A stretch of DNA of 50,778 bases from RYN-230 sp963717125 (GCA_963717125.1 CAVQVG010000010.1:1-50778); one strand, 5' to 3'; numbered from the stretch's first letter, positions 1-9,592 are shown. The notes: generated by a model not told the origin, from the sequence alone. Program-made: numbers and translations.

Positions 1-23
1 TCACGCCTCAGGCGCGGCGGGGC

Positions 24-431
24 TCATTCTTCGCCGGAGAAGCGCTCCCAGGCGGACTGCCGGGTCATGTCCAGCGCCGCGCCGATCGCGGCCCAGGTCG
101 CGCCCAGCGACCGGGCCTTGCGCACCCAGTACGTCAGGTGCTCCTCAACCTGACGGCTGCCCGCCGCCACCCGGGGCAGCGTGGTCATGACCTCCTCCAG
201 CGGCACCTCCTGCTGCCACGGAGACTGCGGCGGCGGCTGGTCAGCGCGCGGCTGGTCACCGCGCGGCTGGTCTGCCAACTGCGCCTGCTCCTGGATGATC
301 AAGTCGCACAGGTCGACGCACTCATTGCAGATGTAGACACCTGGCCCGGCGATCAGTTTGGCCACCTCGGTGTTGGGCTTGAGGCAGAACGAGCAGCACG
401 CGATCACGGTCTTGGACGTGTCGGTAGCCAT
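24..431 (-). CDS. ClpX-type C4 zinc-finger protein with HTH-like tail
   Basis: A 135-residue protein whose first 50 residues resemble the zinc-binding domain of ClpX: Cys13, Cys16, Cys35 and Cys38 form two CxxC pairs, followed by the typical ECVDLCDLI stretch. There is no AAA+ ATPase domain, so it is not ClpX. The middle (about 50-85) is a Gln/Pro/Asp-rich linker with repeated DQPR-like units. The last 45 residues (LGATWAAIGAALDMTRQSA) read like a helix-turn-helix, so DNA binding is possible. The start has a good ribosome-binding site (GGAGGG, about 6 bases upstream). Free-standing ClpX-zinc-finger proteins are common in actinobacteria; their function is unknown to me. Family call is firm; role is not. 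Confidence 0.8.
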   Translation of the reverse strand: MATDTSKTVIACCSFCLKPNTEVAKLIAGPGVYICNECVDLCDLIIQEQAQLADQPRGDQPRADQPPPQSPWQQEVPLEEVMTTLPRVAAGSRQVEEHLTYWVRKARSLGATWAAIGAALDMTRQSAWERFSGEE

Positions 432-446
432 GGTGAGCCCTCCGCG

Positions 447-480
447 TAGCAGGCTGTCAGGAATAGCAGGCTGTCAGGAA
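447..480. repeat. Two perfect tandem copies of a 17-bp unit
   Basis: The unit TAGCAGGCTGTCAGGAA occurs twice back to back just upstream of the zinc-finger gene and is followed by the start of a third copy (TAGC). It lies where the promoter or leader of the 24-431 gene would be, so it could hold paired regulator sites or be a simple duplication. Confidence 0.85.
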
Positions 481-509
481 TAGCCTTACATCGACGCTCA
501 CCATATTCC

Positions 510-526
510 GTCAGGCCCTGCCTGAC
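510..526. promoter_or_regulatory. Short inverted repeat (possible operator or hairpin)
   Basis: GTCAGGC, a three-base loop, then GCCTGAC. It shares the TGTCAGG core of the tandem repeat next to it, so the same protein might bind both. No T-run follows. A weak terminator for the 570-755 gene is the alternative. Confidence 0.4.
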
Positions 527-569
527 AAGTGGCGGCAGGGGCGCGCGCAGGACGGAGGATGCTGCCGGA

Positions 570-755
570 TCAGCGGCTGCGCAGGCCCGTCACGGTCATG
601 GCCAGGCCGCCGAGGGCCACCACCGGCCCGATCAGTGCCCACAGGGTCACGCCCGTCATCACGCTGCCCTTGAGGTAACCGAGGCCCTGCAGCGTAAAGA
701 CGACACCGGCGATGATGAGCAGCGCGCCCACGATGGCCAGCAGTATCCGCCTCAT
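570..755 (-). CDS. Small two-helix membrane protein
   Basis: A 61-residue protein with two predicted membrane helices (about 4-22 and 36-57) and almost no soluble part, ending in TGLRSR. The ATG at 755 is preferred over the upstream one at 824 because AGGGGGCGG lies directly before it and the upstream extension has no membrane or family character. No family is recognised. It stands alone between the zinc-finger gene and mscL. Confidence 0.6.
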   Translation of the reverse strand: MRRILLAIVGALLIIAGVVFTLQGLGYLKGSVMTGVTLWALIGPVVALGGLAMTVTGLRSR

Positions 756-1057
756 GGAACCGCCCCCTTGCTCGGCGCTGACCGAATCATAGATCGAAAT
801 GTTCCGGTCAGAACGGGGCATCACCAGGGCGCAACCGTTCCCGGCAGATTAACCGAAGCACTTGCGTAACAGCACGCGGGCGTGGATCGTACGGCAATGG
901 CCGCGACCACGCCGCGGCGCAGCACGGCGTGGCACCGCATGACGATGGCCGCGTTGTGGCGGGGCGAACGGGTTTCGATCACGACCGGCCGGAAATTGAC
1001 GGGCGGGGCCCACCGGGACCGGGCCAGTACACCATCCGCGAATCGGAGAGATGACCA
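756..1057. other. Intergenic region between a minus-strand gene and mscL
   Basis: About 300 bases between divergent genes. It should hold both promoters, but I see no clear -35/-10 pair, repeat or RNA. Overlapping reading frames here have no coding character. Confidence 0.5.
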
Positions 1058-1489
1058 ATGAGGGGCTTCAAGAACTTCCTTATGCGCGGTGACGTGATCG
1101 TCGTCGCGGTCGGCCTGGTCGTCGCGCTGGCGTTCAGCGGGCTGATCGCCGCGTTCACCACCGACATCATCAGCCCGATCATCGCCAGACTGCAGGGCGG
1201 CAAGTCCATCGGCCTGGGCGTTCAGCTGGGCAGCGATCACAATCCCAAGACATTCGTGGACTTCGGCTCGTTCATCACTTCAATCATCTACTTCGTGATC
1301 TTCGTGGCCGTGGTGTACTTCGTCATCGTCGTGCCCTACAAGCACGTGCAGGCCCGGCGCGGGCAGACCGTGTTCGGTGACCCGACGCCGGTCAAAACCT
1401 GCCCGGCCTGCCTGTCCAGCGACCTCCCGGCGGCCGCCTCGAAGTGCAAGTACTGCGGCACCGAGCAGCCCACGGTGACCACCGCCTGA
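1058..1489 (+). CDS. mscL: Large-conductance mechanosensitive channel, zinc-ribbon variant
   Basis: A 143-residue MscL. The amino end MRGFKNFLMRGDVIVVAVG is the MscL signature, with the pore-lining helix at about 14-35, a periplasmic-type loop (45-68) and a second helix at about 72-93. The family opens a large pore in the cell membrane under tension to release solutes during osmotic downshock. The carboxyl end is unusual: instead of the normal cytoplasmic helix bundle it carries a zinc ribbon, with CPAC at 115-118 and CKYC at 130-133. The ATG at 1058 is preceded by GGAGAG. It is convergent with the polymerase gene and only 27 bases separate their stops. Confidence 0.93.
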   Translation: MRGFKNFLMRGDVIVVAVGLVVALAFSGLIAAFTTDIISPIIARLQGGKSIGLGVQLGSDHNPKTFVDFGSFITSIIYFVIFVAVVYFVIVVPYKHVQARRGQTVFGDPTPVKTCPACLSSDLPAAASKCKYCGTEQPTVTTA

Positions 1490-1516
1490 CCCGGGTGCCG
1501 CAGCCGCCCGGCCGGC

Positions 1517-3336
1517 TCACTTGGCGTCGGCGTAGCTGCTGACCACGGCGGTGCTGACCGGGAACCGGACCGGGGTGTCCCCGAACAGCAGCCGGCGCTT
1601 CCTCGGCCGCGGCGCCGACGGCCGCCACCACGTCCCCGGCCATCGCCTCCGGGCAGTGCACGATCACCTCGTCGTGCTGGAAGAAGACCAGCCCCGGGCC
1701 GTCCACCGGCCCGGCCGCCGCGCCGCCGGCCGCCGCGCCGCTCGGCCGCCGCGCCGCCGGCCGCCGCGTCGCCGGGCGCCGCGCCGCCGGCCGCCGCGTC
1801 GCCTTGCGCGGTGTCCAGGGCGGCTAGGCGGCGGCGCAGCCCCGCGAGCAGCACCAGCGCCCAGTCGGCCGCGCTGGCCTGCACCACGAAGTTGCGGGTG
1901 AACCGGCCGCGGGCACGCAGCGAGCGGCGGGCGCGCTGGTCGGCTGCGTCCGGGTCGTCCGGCTCGGCGGTCAGCCCGCGCCACTCGGCGGACGGCGGCG
2001 GGCAGGCCCGGCCGAGCCGGGACCGGACCACCCGGCCCTCCTCGCCCGCCCGGGCGGCCGCTTCCACGTACTGGTCGGCCCGCGGGAACCGGCGGCGCAG
2101 CACGGCCAGCAACTGCGACGCCTCGCCGCCCGCCCCGCCGTACATGGCGGACAGCAGGGCCACCTTGGCCTTGGCCCGGTCGCCGCCGAACGCGCCGGCC
2201 AGCGCCTGATACAGGTCGCCGGTGCCGGCCGCCTCGGCGAACGCGTGATCACCGGCCAGCGCGGCCAGCACCCGGGGCTCCAGCTGGGCCGCGTCGGCCA
2301 CGACCAGCACCCAGCCCGGGTCGGCGACGACCGCGCGGCGCAGCACCCGGGGGATCTGCAAGGCGCCGCCGCCCCGGGTCGCCCAGCGGCCGGACACCAC
2401 CCCGCCGACCACGTACTCCGGGCGGAACCGGCCGCCGGACACCCACTCGTCCAGCCAGGCCCAGCCGTTCGCGGTGTGCAGCCGGGCCAGTTCCTTGTAC
2501 TCCAGCAGCAGCGGAACGGCCGGATGGTCGAACTCCCGCAGCACCGCGAGCCGGGTGGACGGGATCCGGATCCCGTCGGTGGCGAACGCCTTGATCAGCT
2601 GAGCCGGGGAGTCGGGGTTGACTGGCCGGCCGCCGAACGCGGCCGAGATCTGGCTGGCCAGGTCGGCCAGCCGGGGCGGCGGCAGCCCGGCCGGTGGCCG
2701 TGCGCCGAGCAGGCTGGACAGCAGCGCGTCATGCACGTCCGCCCGCCACGGCAGACCCCGGGCCCGCATCTCGGCGGCGGCCAGGCCACCGGCCGACTCC
2801 ACCGCGGCCAGCAGGCCGAAGCGGCCCGGATGCGGGTCGGCCGCGATCCGGCGCAACTGGTCCGCATGCGCCGCCACCAGCCGGTCCAGCGCGGCGCTGG
2901 CCTCGCCGAAACCCGGTTCGGCCGGCCCGAACAGGGCCGCCTGGTGACCCGCCGCCAGCCGCCCGGGCCCCGGCGCGGGCCGGTCCGCGGCCGGCCACCC
3001 GGCGCCGCGGTCAGCCCCGGGCCCGGCCGCCACGGGGCCGCCCGCCGTGGGGCCGCCCGCCGTGGGGCCGCCCGGCCGGCCGTCGCGGCCGGTCAGCAGC
3101 GCCTCGACCAGCCGCACGTCGTGGCACCGGTCCACCCGGACCCCGGCCCCGAGCAGCGCCGGATATGTCTGCGCGGTGTCCGCCCACACCCAGCGCACCG
3201 GCCCGGCCCGTGCATAGCCGGCCACCGCAGCCGGAAGGTCGTTCAGCAGAACGCCCGCACCCTGGCCAGTGCCGTCGTCCGCCAGCTCTCTCAGCAGGGC
3301 CGTGCGGCCAGGCCCGGCCGCCACCGCAACCCGCAC
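1517..3336 (-). CDS. PolA-like 3'-5' exonuclease/DNA polymerase, frameshifted near the end
   Basis: An actinobacterial relative of DNA polymerase I. The amino half resembles a degenerate 3'-5' exonuclease domain; the carboxyl half has the family-A palm and fingers: motif A as VVADAAQLEPRVLAAL, an O-helix region AKAKVALLSAMYGG, and motif C as FFQHDEVIVH. The last part is split over three frames: one base too many in the GC-rich repeat near 1740 and another near 1591-1602. Reading through both gives a normal ending (RLLFGDTPVRF ... SSYADAK) and a stop at 1517. The start is uncertain; GTG at 3336 gives a family-like beginning, and a TTG lies at 3366. A sequencing error explains the shifts more easily than decay, because each frame keeps conserved motifs. 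Confidence 0.75.
1748..1807. repeat. 30-bp tandem repeat in the polymerase gene
   Basis: Two near-identical 30-bp units (differing only near their ends), with a further degenerate copy at about 1720-1747. They encode Gly/Ala/Asp-rich low-complexity residues (GDAAAGGAAP) inserted before motif C. The first apparent frameshift of the gene falls at the edge of this repeat. Confidence 0.8.
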
Positions 3337-3427
3337 GCCTCCGATTGTCCGCCTGCCTGCCGACAACTGGTGTCTGGGCCCGGCCAGGTCCCTGGGCAGG
3401 CCGGGCCGGGCCCAGACGTCTCTTCGG

Positions 3428-4027
3428 TCAGCCGGCCGCCGACGGGTGCTGACCCCAGCCGGGGGCGAACCTGCCGCCGCCCACCAGCGAGAGGTCGATG
3501 ACCCTGGTCAAGCTGGCGGTCGAGCCGCGCACCGTGGCGGTGACGGCGACCTTGTTGCCGACCTTGACCGAGCCGATACCGGTGCTCCCGGCGGCCACCC
3601 GCGTGGCGCTGGTCACCTGATAGGTCTTGGTATAGCCGTCGGCGCTGCGCACGGTCAGGGACGAGCTGCTGACCGCGGTCACCGTGCCGGTCTGGATGTC
3701 CTCGGTGCGGTACGTGCCGCCGGGCGCAGGCACCACGACCTGGCCGTGCACGACCCCGCCTGGGCCGGCGAAGAACCCGGCACCGCCGTGTGTTCCGCCG
3801 CCCAGCGGACCGTGGAACGCCGGCCAGCGGCCCGGGGATGGGCGGCCCGCGGCGGCGGGCGGGGTGGGTGCGGGAGTGGCCGCTGCGTTAGTGGCGGAGG
3901 AAGCGGACGAGGCGGTGGCCAGCGCTGCCCCGGCTCCCCCGGCGACCAGCGCCACCGCGGCGACCGCGATCATCGTCAGCGCAGGACGAGGCCGACGGCT
4001 GCGCGGCGGGCCGCTCGCGGATGTCAC
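3428..4027 (-). CDS. Secreted or membrane-anchored protein with a DUF5666-like domain
   Basis: A 199-residue protein with a basic start (SRRPRP) and a hydrophobic helix at about 17-40, either an uncleaved anchor or a signal peptide. A Thr/Pro/Ala/Gly-rich stretch follows to about 100. Residues 105-185 form a beta-rich module (GTVTAVSSSSLTVRS, then KVGNKVAVTATV) resembling the DUF5666 fold of small extracellular domains. It would act outside the membrane; no enzymatic residues are evident. It sits 62-92 bases upstream of the polymerase gene in the same direction. Confidence 0.65.
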   Translation of the reverse strand: MTSASGPPRSRRPRPALTMIAVAAVALVAGGAGAALATASSASSATNAAATPAPTPPAAAGRPSPGRWPAFHGPLGGGTHGGAGFFAGPGGVVHGQVVVPAPGGTYRTEDIQTGTVTAVSSSSLTVRSADGYTKTYQVTSATRVAAGSTGIGSVKVGNKVAVTATVRGSTASLTRVIDLSLVGGGRFAPGWGQHPSAAG

Positions 4028-4170
4028 GGCACCATCGAATCGAGCGCACCTTAGCCTTAGCTGAAGGCCCGCTCAAGGATCCCTGCTGGGCCAGCGCCGA
4101 TGCACGGAACTCCCGCGGCCCGGGCTCTCGGCCCAGGCCGCGGCAGTCGTGCCGCCGGCCCAGCGGCGGA

Positions 4171-5593
4171 TCAGCGCACCCGCTCGGCGGCGGTGCTGCC
4201 ACCGCCGCGCGCCTGCCGACGGCCACGAGCGACCGCACCGCCTACGCTGGCCCAGGCCGCCAGCCGGGCCGAGGCCTGGCCGGGCAGCTCGCCCGCGGCC
4301 CAGCCGGCCAGTTCGGCGGCCATCGTGTCAGTCAGGCCGGTCCGGCTGGCCAGGTCCGCCGGGACGTCGGCCGCCGCCGTGGGCCCGTCCATCCCCTCGG
4401 CACCGGGGCGGCCAGGGGCATCTGGTGCGGAGTCATCCGGCCCAGTGGGCCGCGGCCGGTCCGCCTGACCCGGGAACGGCCCGGGCGCGGGCTGGCCGTC
4501 GGCCGGGGCCCCGGTACCCGGCGGCCCGTCATCGCGTGGCTCGCGGGCCGGCGGGCGCGGCGCATGCCTCAGGCCGGCCGACGATGGCCAGCCCACCACC
4601 CCGGTGTCCGCCGGGTTGGCCCCGGCGGCTGGTGCCTGGTCCGGCCCGGCCGCGCCGTCCGCGGTGTCGGCCCGGCCGCCGGCGCCACTGCGGCTGGCGC
4701 GGTCGGCGGCGTCCTCCCCGGACGGCCCGGCCTGGACCGGACGCGCCCCTCGCGGGGTAGCCCGCAGGTCATCGGCCGTGTCGCAGTACTCATCGTCGTC
4801 GTCCGCGTCGCCGGCCGCCCCGATGCCGGACAGCCAGGCGGCGTGCTCCACGTCATCGTTCTGGTAGTTCAGCTCGTCCTCGGCCTCGGCCTCGGCCTCG
4901 GCGTCGCCCGTCCGGCTGGCGGGCCCGGCGTCCATCCAGCGCCACGCCATCCGGGTGACCCGCGGCATCAGCGCCGGCCAGCCCGCCGGCCACGGCCAGG
5001 CCGTTGTCCGGGTGCGCTGGGTCGGCCGGCCCCGCCGCGGCCGCCGCCGCCCCAGGCGGAGCCTCACCTGGCCCAGCCGGCCCGGGCGCAGCCGTCCCGG
5101 GCGCAGCCGTCCCGGGCGCAGCCGGGCCCGGCCGGGCGCCGGGCGGCCACGGCCCGTCGAATCCCGGCCGGGCGGGCCCCGGCCCCGCGGCGCCGGAGCT
5201 GTTCAGCTGCTCACGGCTCTCGCTGAATTCCGGCCAGCCCTGCACCGGTATCCGGCCCCGGACGTCTTCGAGCAGGTTGCCCCGCTCCGCTCCGGCTGGG
5301 CCAGACGGCACGCCGCCGCCCCGGGCCGCGGCCCACTGGCCGCCGTCGCCGGCCTCTTCCCCGCGGTCCAGGCTGTTCTGCAGGAAGGCGGCGAGCCGTT
5401 CCGCGTCCTCGGCGGCTACCCCGAAGACGACCCGCGGCCGCCCCCACGGCTCCTCGATCGAGTAACCGACATAACTTGAGACGGGCGGCAGCGGTTCCGC
5501 TGCCAGGCCGTGTGCGTTGCGCCATCGCTCCCATGCCCGCTCCAACATTGTTGCGGCGCGTTGCGCGCGAGATACCAGCCTTGGATCAGGCAT
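4171..5593 (-). CDS. Conserved hypothetical protein, apparently frameshifted
   Basis: Two overlapping minus-strand reading frames look like one gene. The first part (from ATG 5593, with AGGAT upstream) has an ordered domain of about 85 residues (RAQRAATMLERAWERWRN, then a beta-rich part with SYVGYSIEEPWGRP) and runs into an Ala/Pro/Gly-rich linker. The second frame, open from 5067 down to a stop at 4171, contains an acidic segment (DELNYQNDDVEHAAWL, then DADDDDEYCDTADD) and a disordered Pro/Asp-rich tail. One extra base between about 4960 and 5067 would join them. Within this stretch a 15-bp GC-rich unit repeats at about 5089-5130. Two separate overlapping genes is the alternative. No function is recognised. 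Confidence 0.5.
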
Positions 5594-6326
5594 TGTGCGA
5601 TCCTCCCCTGAGAAGCAGTGCCGCGCCGGGCCTCATCTGGGCCACTGGCGGGCGGCGGCAGTCCGCGCTCCGACGGCATGCGCCCGTAGCGCCTGCTTTC
5701 GTCTGTGCTGCGCGAACGCCTAGCGCGTCGCCCTCCCCCGTGTCGGCCGACGGCATGGCGACAAGTATGGCGGACACCCGTCCCGGGCACGGGCAGTTAC
5801 GAAAAGTTAGCTGTATATAACTTCCAGTAGTCGCTCCCGCGGGGGCGGCCGCTGGCTGGCTCGTGCGGGCGGGTGCTGCTGGGCAGCGCAGGCAGGGTGC
5901 CGCTGGCGGGCTCGCGCGTAAGACGGCCGCTGGGGCAGCGGCGGAGCCTCATGCGGGCGCGCTGGAAGAACGCGCCGCCTGCTCGGCGCTGGGCTGGCGG
6001 GAAACCGGCCGTGAGCACCAGCCCGCGTGGACCTGGACGCTGGTGTACGGCGCGAAGGACCTGGGACTTGACCCAGGATCGACCCCGGCAGTGCTAGAAC
6101 GGACCCCCTCGAGCGGCCTGCGCGATCACCGCTCGGCTCGGCCCGGCCATCCGCCGGGGCCGACCCCCCCTTCAGTTCTGCGCTGAACTGCTGAACTCGT
6201 ACTGCTCTACCTGCTTGGAACTTCGGATCTCTACTTATCATGGCGCCGGGTACCCGCCGTGACGGCTACCGGCCTGGCCATCTCCCTGGCCGGAACTGCG
6301 CCTGGGCTGGCCGCTTGCTGCGTCCC
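5594..6326. other. Intergenic region, no gene recognised
   Basis: Several short overlapping frames on both strands show Arg/Pro/Ala-rich translations typical of shadow frames in GC-rich DNA. An AT-rich patch at about 5800-5825 contains TATATAAC, which could be a -10 element. I see no RNA gene or mobile element. Confidence 0.4.
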
Positions 6327-6530
6327 CTACTCCGACCGCTGCTGCGGGATCCCCGCCAGCAGTGCGCGGACTTCTGTCTCCCGGTAGCGGCGGTGCCCAC
6401 CCAGCGTGCGGATGGAGGTCAGCTTTCCGGCCTTCGCCCAGCGGGTAACCGTCTTGGGGTCGACGCGGAACATTGTTGCGACCTCCGCCGGCGTCAACAG
6501 CGGCTCAGCCTCGGGTGTACGTGCAGACAT
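6327..6530 (-). CDS. bldC: BldC, MerR-type developmental regulator
   Basis: A 67-residue protein that is essentially a winged helix-turn-helix of the MerR type: PLLTPAEVATMFRVDPKTV, then RWAKAGKLTSIRTLGGHRRY. This sequence is nearly invariant in BldC of sporulating actinomycetes, where BldC binds DNA cooperatively on direct repeats and controls the timing of development. It lacks the dimerisation helix and effector domain of normal MerR proteins. The ATG at 6530 is supported by GGAGAGG seven bases upstream, and the upstream extension in the same frame has no homology to BldC. The 258-bp upstream region is relatively AT-rich and probably holds its promoter. Confidence 0.95.
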   Translation of the reverse strand: MSARTPEAEPLLTPAEVATMFRVDPKTVTRWAKAGKLTSIRTLGGHRRYRETEVRALLAGIPQQRSE

Positions 6531-6788
6531 GTCTACGGCCTCTCCTCTTGGACCAGTCTTGCGATCCGGCGTTGTTGCTTTGTCTGACTCCGTGTGGAGC
6601 CTGCCGTGGATGTCCCATATGGCCCACTGAGACCATATTGCCATCACCAGCGGTGACAAGTTGACCACCAGGAGCAAAGATTCTGTGACAGGTCGCCCCC
6701 GTTGCTCCACTGATATGCGTCACGCTGCGTGATTCTAGCGACACGTATCGTCGCAACGGGTGGAATCTGGAAAGTCGTCCGCTGGTAG

Positions 6789-7727
6789 TCAGTTGGCGGC
6801 TTCGAGCGACTCCAGCGCCTGCCACCTGCTGCGCAGCCGCTGATAGAGCACGGCGGCCAGGTCTGGCTGGCCTTCCCGGCTCGCGCTGATGGCCGCCGAC
6901 ACCTCGGCTACCGACTGATCGGCGCGCAGCGCTTCGTCGTCCAGCAGGTGCACCAGGCCGCCGTAGTCGAGCTCCACCACGGAATGCGGATGGAACTCCT
7001 CCAGCCAGCGCCCGACCTGGGCGATCTCCGCGCCGGCCGGCCAGGAACCGACGACCCCGCCGTCGCCGCGACCCGGATTTCGGCGGCAGGCCGGCCGGGC
7101 CGGCTGACCGGCTAACGCATCGCCGGCGGAGCCCTGGACCGCGTTCAGCGCCCGGGCGACCCGCCGCCGCGCCTGCGCCATGGCCGTGGTGTAGCTGAGC
7201 GTCCGGGTGGCCGACGCGGTCGCCGGGCCCCGGGCCTCCGGATCCACGGTCCCGCCCAGCACCAGCCACCGCTCCTCGGGGGCGAACGGCACGAACCATG
7301 CCGTCGGCACCGACCACGTGCACGCCTGGATGAACACCCGCAGCGAAGCGGCCTGGCCCTGCCACCGGGCGAAGTCGCGCACCGCGGCCTCGGCCTGGCC
7401 GGCCGGGAAGGCGGTGGCCAGCAGCGGCCGGGCGGTGGCCCGCAGCGTGGTCAGCGCGAGCCAGCAGCGGAGCCGGGTCTGCCACGGGCAGATATAGGTG
7501 ACTCCGTCCGCCCACCGGACGTACGCGTGCCCGTTCTCCTGCGCCGGGGCGGCGACCGGCGGCGTGGCGATCAGCCGGCCGAGGGCATCCGCCTGCTCGG
7601 CGTCCAGGGCGGCGGCCCGGCGCGGACGATTCGGTGACGCTGCGTAGTCAGCCCAGCGCTGCCCCTCGGGATCGCTGAACGCGGAGAGTGGCTCGTAGAC
7701 GCGCAGATATGCCGCGTAGGGTCGCAC
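6789..7727 (-). CDS. Conserved actinobacterial hypothetical protein next to bldC
   Basis: A 312-residue soluble protein of unknown function. It begins MRPYAAYLRVYEPLSAF at a GTG and has a Trp-rich central part (RWADGVTYICPWQTRLRCW, then CTWSVPTAWFVPFAPEERW). The same slot between bldC and valine dehydrogenase is occupied by an uncharacterised protein in Streptomyces, as I recall, which supports it as a real and conserved gene. No catalytic motif, membrane helix or signal peptide is visible. It is transcribed divergently from vdh and in the same direction as bldC, 258 bases upstream of it. Confidence 0.75.
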   Translation of the reverse strand: MRPYAAYLRVYEPLSAFSDPEGQRWADYAASPNRPRRAAALDAEQADALGRLIATPPVAAPAQENGHAYVRWADGVTYICPWQTRLRCWLALTTLRATARPLLATAFPAGQAEAAVRDFARWQGQAASLRVFIQACTWSVPTAWFVPFAPEERWLVLGGTVDPEARGPATASATRTLSYTTAMAQARRRVARALNAVQGSAGDALAGQPARPACRRNPGRGDGGVVGSWPAGAEIAQVGRWLEEFHPHSVVELDYGGLVHLLDDEALRADQSVAEVSAAISASREGQPDLAAVLYQRLRSRWQALESLEAAN

Positions 7728-7943
7728 GTTGGCATCGTGGCACGAGCGTGGGCCGTCGTAGATGTCCAGTCCATAACGAGATCGTCACCACCAGGCCGGC
7801 GTCCCCGGCCGGGCGGCTGCGGGCACGGCAGCGCCCGCAATGGGGCGATAGTCTCAGAGCCGGGGCTGGCCGCGGAACCCACCGGCTGGCCCATGTGGCG
7901 TTTACCCAGGTCGCCAACCAGGACCGGAGAGGTAGTCACGATC

Positions 7944-9086
7944 GTGACCAGCGTTTTCGCGAGACCCGCGGACAGCAGCAACCACCCCGCCGAGGGCGCA
8001 GCCGCCATCGGACCGGCCGTCAGCCCGGGCGGCCAATCCGGACACGAGCAGGTCGTCTTCTGCCAGGACGCGCAGAGCGGCCTGCGGGCCATCATCGCCA
8101 TCTACTCCACCGCGCTCGGCCCAGGGCTGGGTGGAACCAGGTTCTACCCCTATCCCGACGAAGACGCGGCCCTGGCCGACGCGCTCAACCTGTCGCGCGC
8201 CATGGCGTACAAGAACGCGCTGGCCGGCCTGGATCACGGCGGCGGCAAGGCGGTCATCATCGGCGATCCGGCCACGGACAAGTCGGAGGCACTGCTCCGC
8301 GCGTACGGCCGGTTCGTGGCATCGCTGGGCGGCCGGTACATCACCGCCTGCGACATCGGCACCTACAGCGAGGACATGGACATCATCGGCCGCGAGTCCC
8401 GGCACGTGACCGGCCGGACGGTGCCCAACGGCGGCGCGGGCGACTCCTCCGTGCTGACCGCGTTCGGCGTCTTCCAGGGCATGCGGGCCGCGGCCGAGCA
8501 CCGGTGGGGCTCGGCCAGCCTGGACGGCCGGGTGGTCGGCGTGGAAGGCGTGGGCAAAGTCGGCCGCCGCCTGGTCGGCCTGCTGGCCGACGCCGGGGCG
8601 ACCGCGGTGATCTGCGACGTGAACCCAGACGCCGTGGCCCGGGTGCAGGCCGCCCACCCGGAGGTGACCGTGGCCGGCAGCACCCGCGAGCTCATCACCC
8701 GGCCACTGGACATCTTCGCGCCCTGCGCGCTGGGCGGCGCGCTCAACGACGACAGCGTGCCCGAGCTGACCGCCAGCATCGTCTGCGGCGGCGCGAACAA
8801 CCAGTTGGCCCACGCCGGCATCGAGAAGGTGCTGGCCGACCGCGACGTCCTCTACGCCCCCGACTACGTGGTGAACGCCGGCGGGGTGATCCAGGTAGCG
8901 GACGAGCTCGGGGGGTTCAACTTTGAGCGGGCCAAGGCCCGCGCCGCCCAGATCTTTGCCACCACCAGGCAGATCTTTGCCCTGGCCGAGGCGGACGGGG
9001 TGCCCCCGGCCGTCGCCGCCGACCGGCTGGCGGAGCGCAGGATGTCCGAGGTAGGTAGGCTGCGGGGGATCTGGCTGGGCGGCTGA
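7944..9086 (+). CDS. vdh: Valine/leucine dehydrogenase
   Basis: A 380-residue member of the Glu/Leu/Phe/Val dehydrogenase family, which deaminates branched-chain amino acids to 2-oxo acids with NAD+. The substrate domain has LGGTRFYPY (63-70) and the catalytic lysine in GGGKAVIIGDP (K102); the Rossmann domain has GVEGVGKVGRRL (199-210). GTG at 7944 is chosen because GGAGAGG lies 12 bases before it and the protein then has the family's usual length with a short amino extension; the open frame reaches further upstream without similarity. Its products would feed the branched-chain 2-oxoacid dehydrogenase encoded at 17.7-21.3 kb. A 16-bp GC palindrome at 9095-9110 could terminate it. Confidence 0.92.
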   Translation: MTSVFARPADSSNHPAEGAAAIGPAVSPGGQSGHEQVVFCQDAQSGLRAIIAIYSTALGPGLGGTRFYPYPDEDAALADALNLSRAMAYKNALAGLDHGGGKAVIIGDPATDKSEALLRAYGRFVASLGGRYITACDIGTYSEDMDIIGRESRHVTGRTVPNGGAGDSSVLTAFGVFQGMRAAAEHRWGSASLDGRVVGVEGVGKVGRRLVGLLADAGATAVICDVNPDAVARVQAAHPEVTVAGSTRELITRPLDIFAPCALGGALNDDSVPELTASIVCGGANNQLAHAGIEKVLADRDVLYAPDYVVNAGGVIQVADELGGFNFERAKARAAQIFATTRQIFALAEADGVPPAVAADRLAERRMSEVGRLRGIWLGG

Positions 9087-9328
9087 GTTGCCGCGCCCGG
9101 CCGGCCGGGCGGCATCATTTAGTGCCGGTCAAACAAGGACTGCTGGCATCCTGCATAGGCGCGTAGGCCGCAAAGCAGGTACGGTTGGTTCTGTACGTAA
9201 GCTCGGAGCACGTCGCACTTCAAGCGGTGGAGCGGCGACGGGCGGTCCGGCATGCGTAGATCCGCAAGTCATCAGCGCAGGGAGCAGGGGCCGCAGAAAG
9301 GCTCCGCATGTTCGAGGGGGTCGAGCCA

Positions 9329-9592
9329 ATGGGGCGCGGCCGAGCCAAGGCCAAGCAGGTAAAGGTGGCACGCCAGCTGAAGTACAACAGTGGCGGCACG
9401 GACCTTGACCGGCTGCGGACTGAGCTGGGTGTCGGTAGGGACGACGAGGATGCGGATGGCAACGACCCCTACGCAGACCTCGCGGGGCGTTACGCGGACG
9501 CCGACTTTGCCGATGACGAGGACGACGACGAGGACGACGAGGACGACGACCTCGGCGGCACCAACGGATCACACATCCGGCGGTCCTCCTAA
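9329..9592 (+). CDS. DUF3073 family protein
   Basis: An 87-residue actinobacterial protein with a basic conserved head (MGRGRAKAKQVKVARQLKY, then SGGTDLDRLRTEL) and a very acidic tail of mostly Asp and Glu (about 55-76). This charge split is the hallmark of DUF3073. The ATG at 9329 fits the family start; an upstream ATG at 9308 would add seven residues. It sits between vdh and the purM/purF pair, as in Streptomyces. Function unknown. Confidence 0.88.
   Translation: MGRGRAKAKQVKVARQLKYNSGGTDLDRLRTELGVGRDDEDADGNDPYADLAGRYADADFADDEDDDEDDEDDDLGGTNGSHIRRSS

Noticed and set aside
2245..3501. Long plus-strand frame (418 codons) opposite the polymerase gene
   Set aside because: It is a GC-driven shadow: the translation is Arg/Pro/Gly/His-rich without any domain, while the minus strand has polymerase motifs.
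5807..6241. Minus-strand frame of 144 codons in the 5.6-6.3 kb gap
   Set aside because: The product is Arg/Pro/Ser-rich with no ribosome site or domain, so it was not called.
9095..9110. Perfect GC palindrome after vdh as a terminator
   Set aside because: Sixteen bases of GCCCGGCC symmetry with no loop are frequent by chance in this GC content, so it was mentioned but not called.
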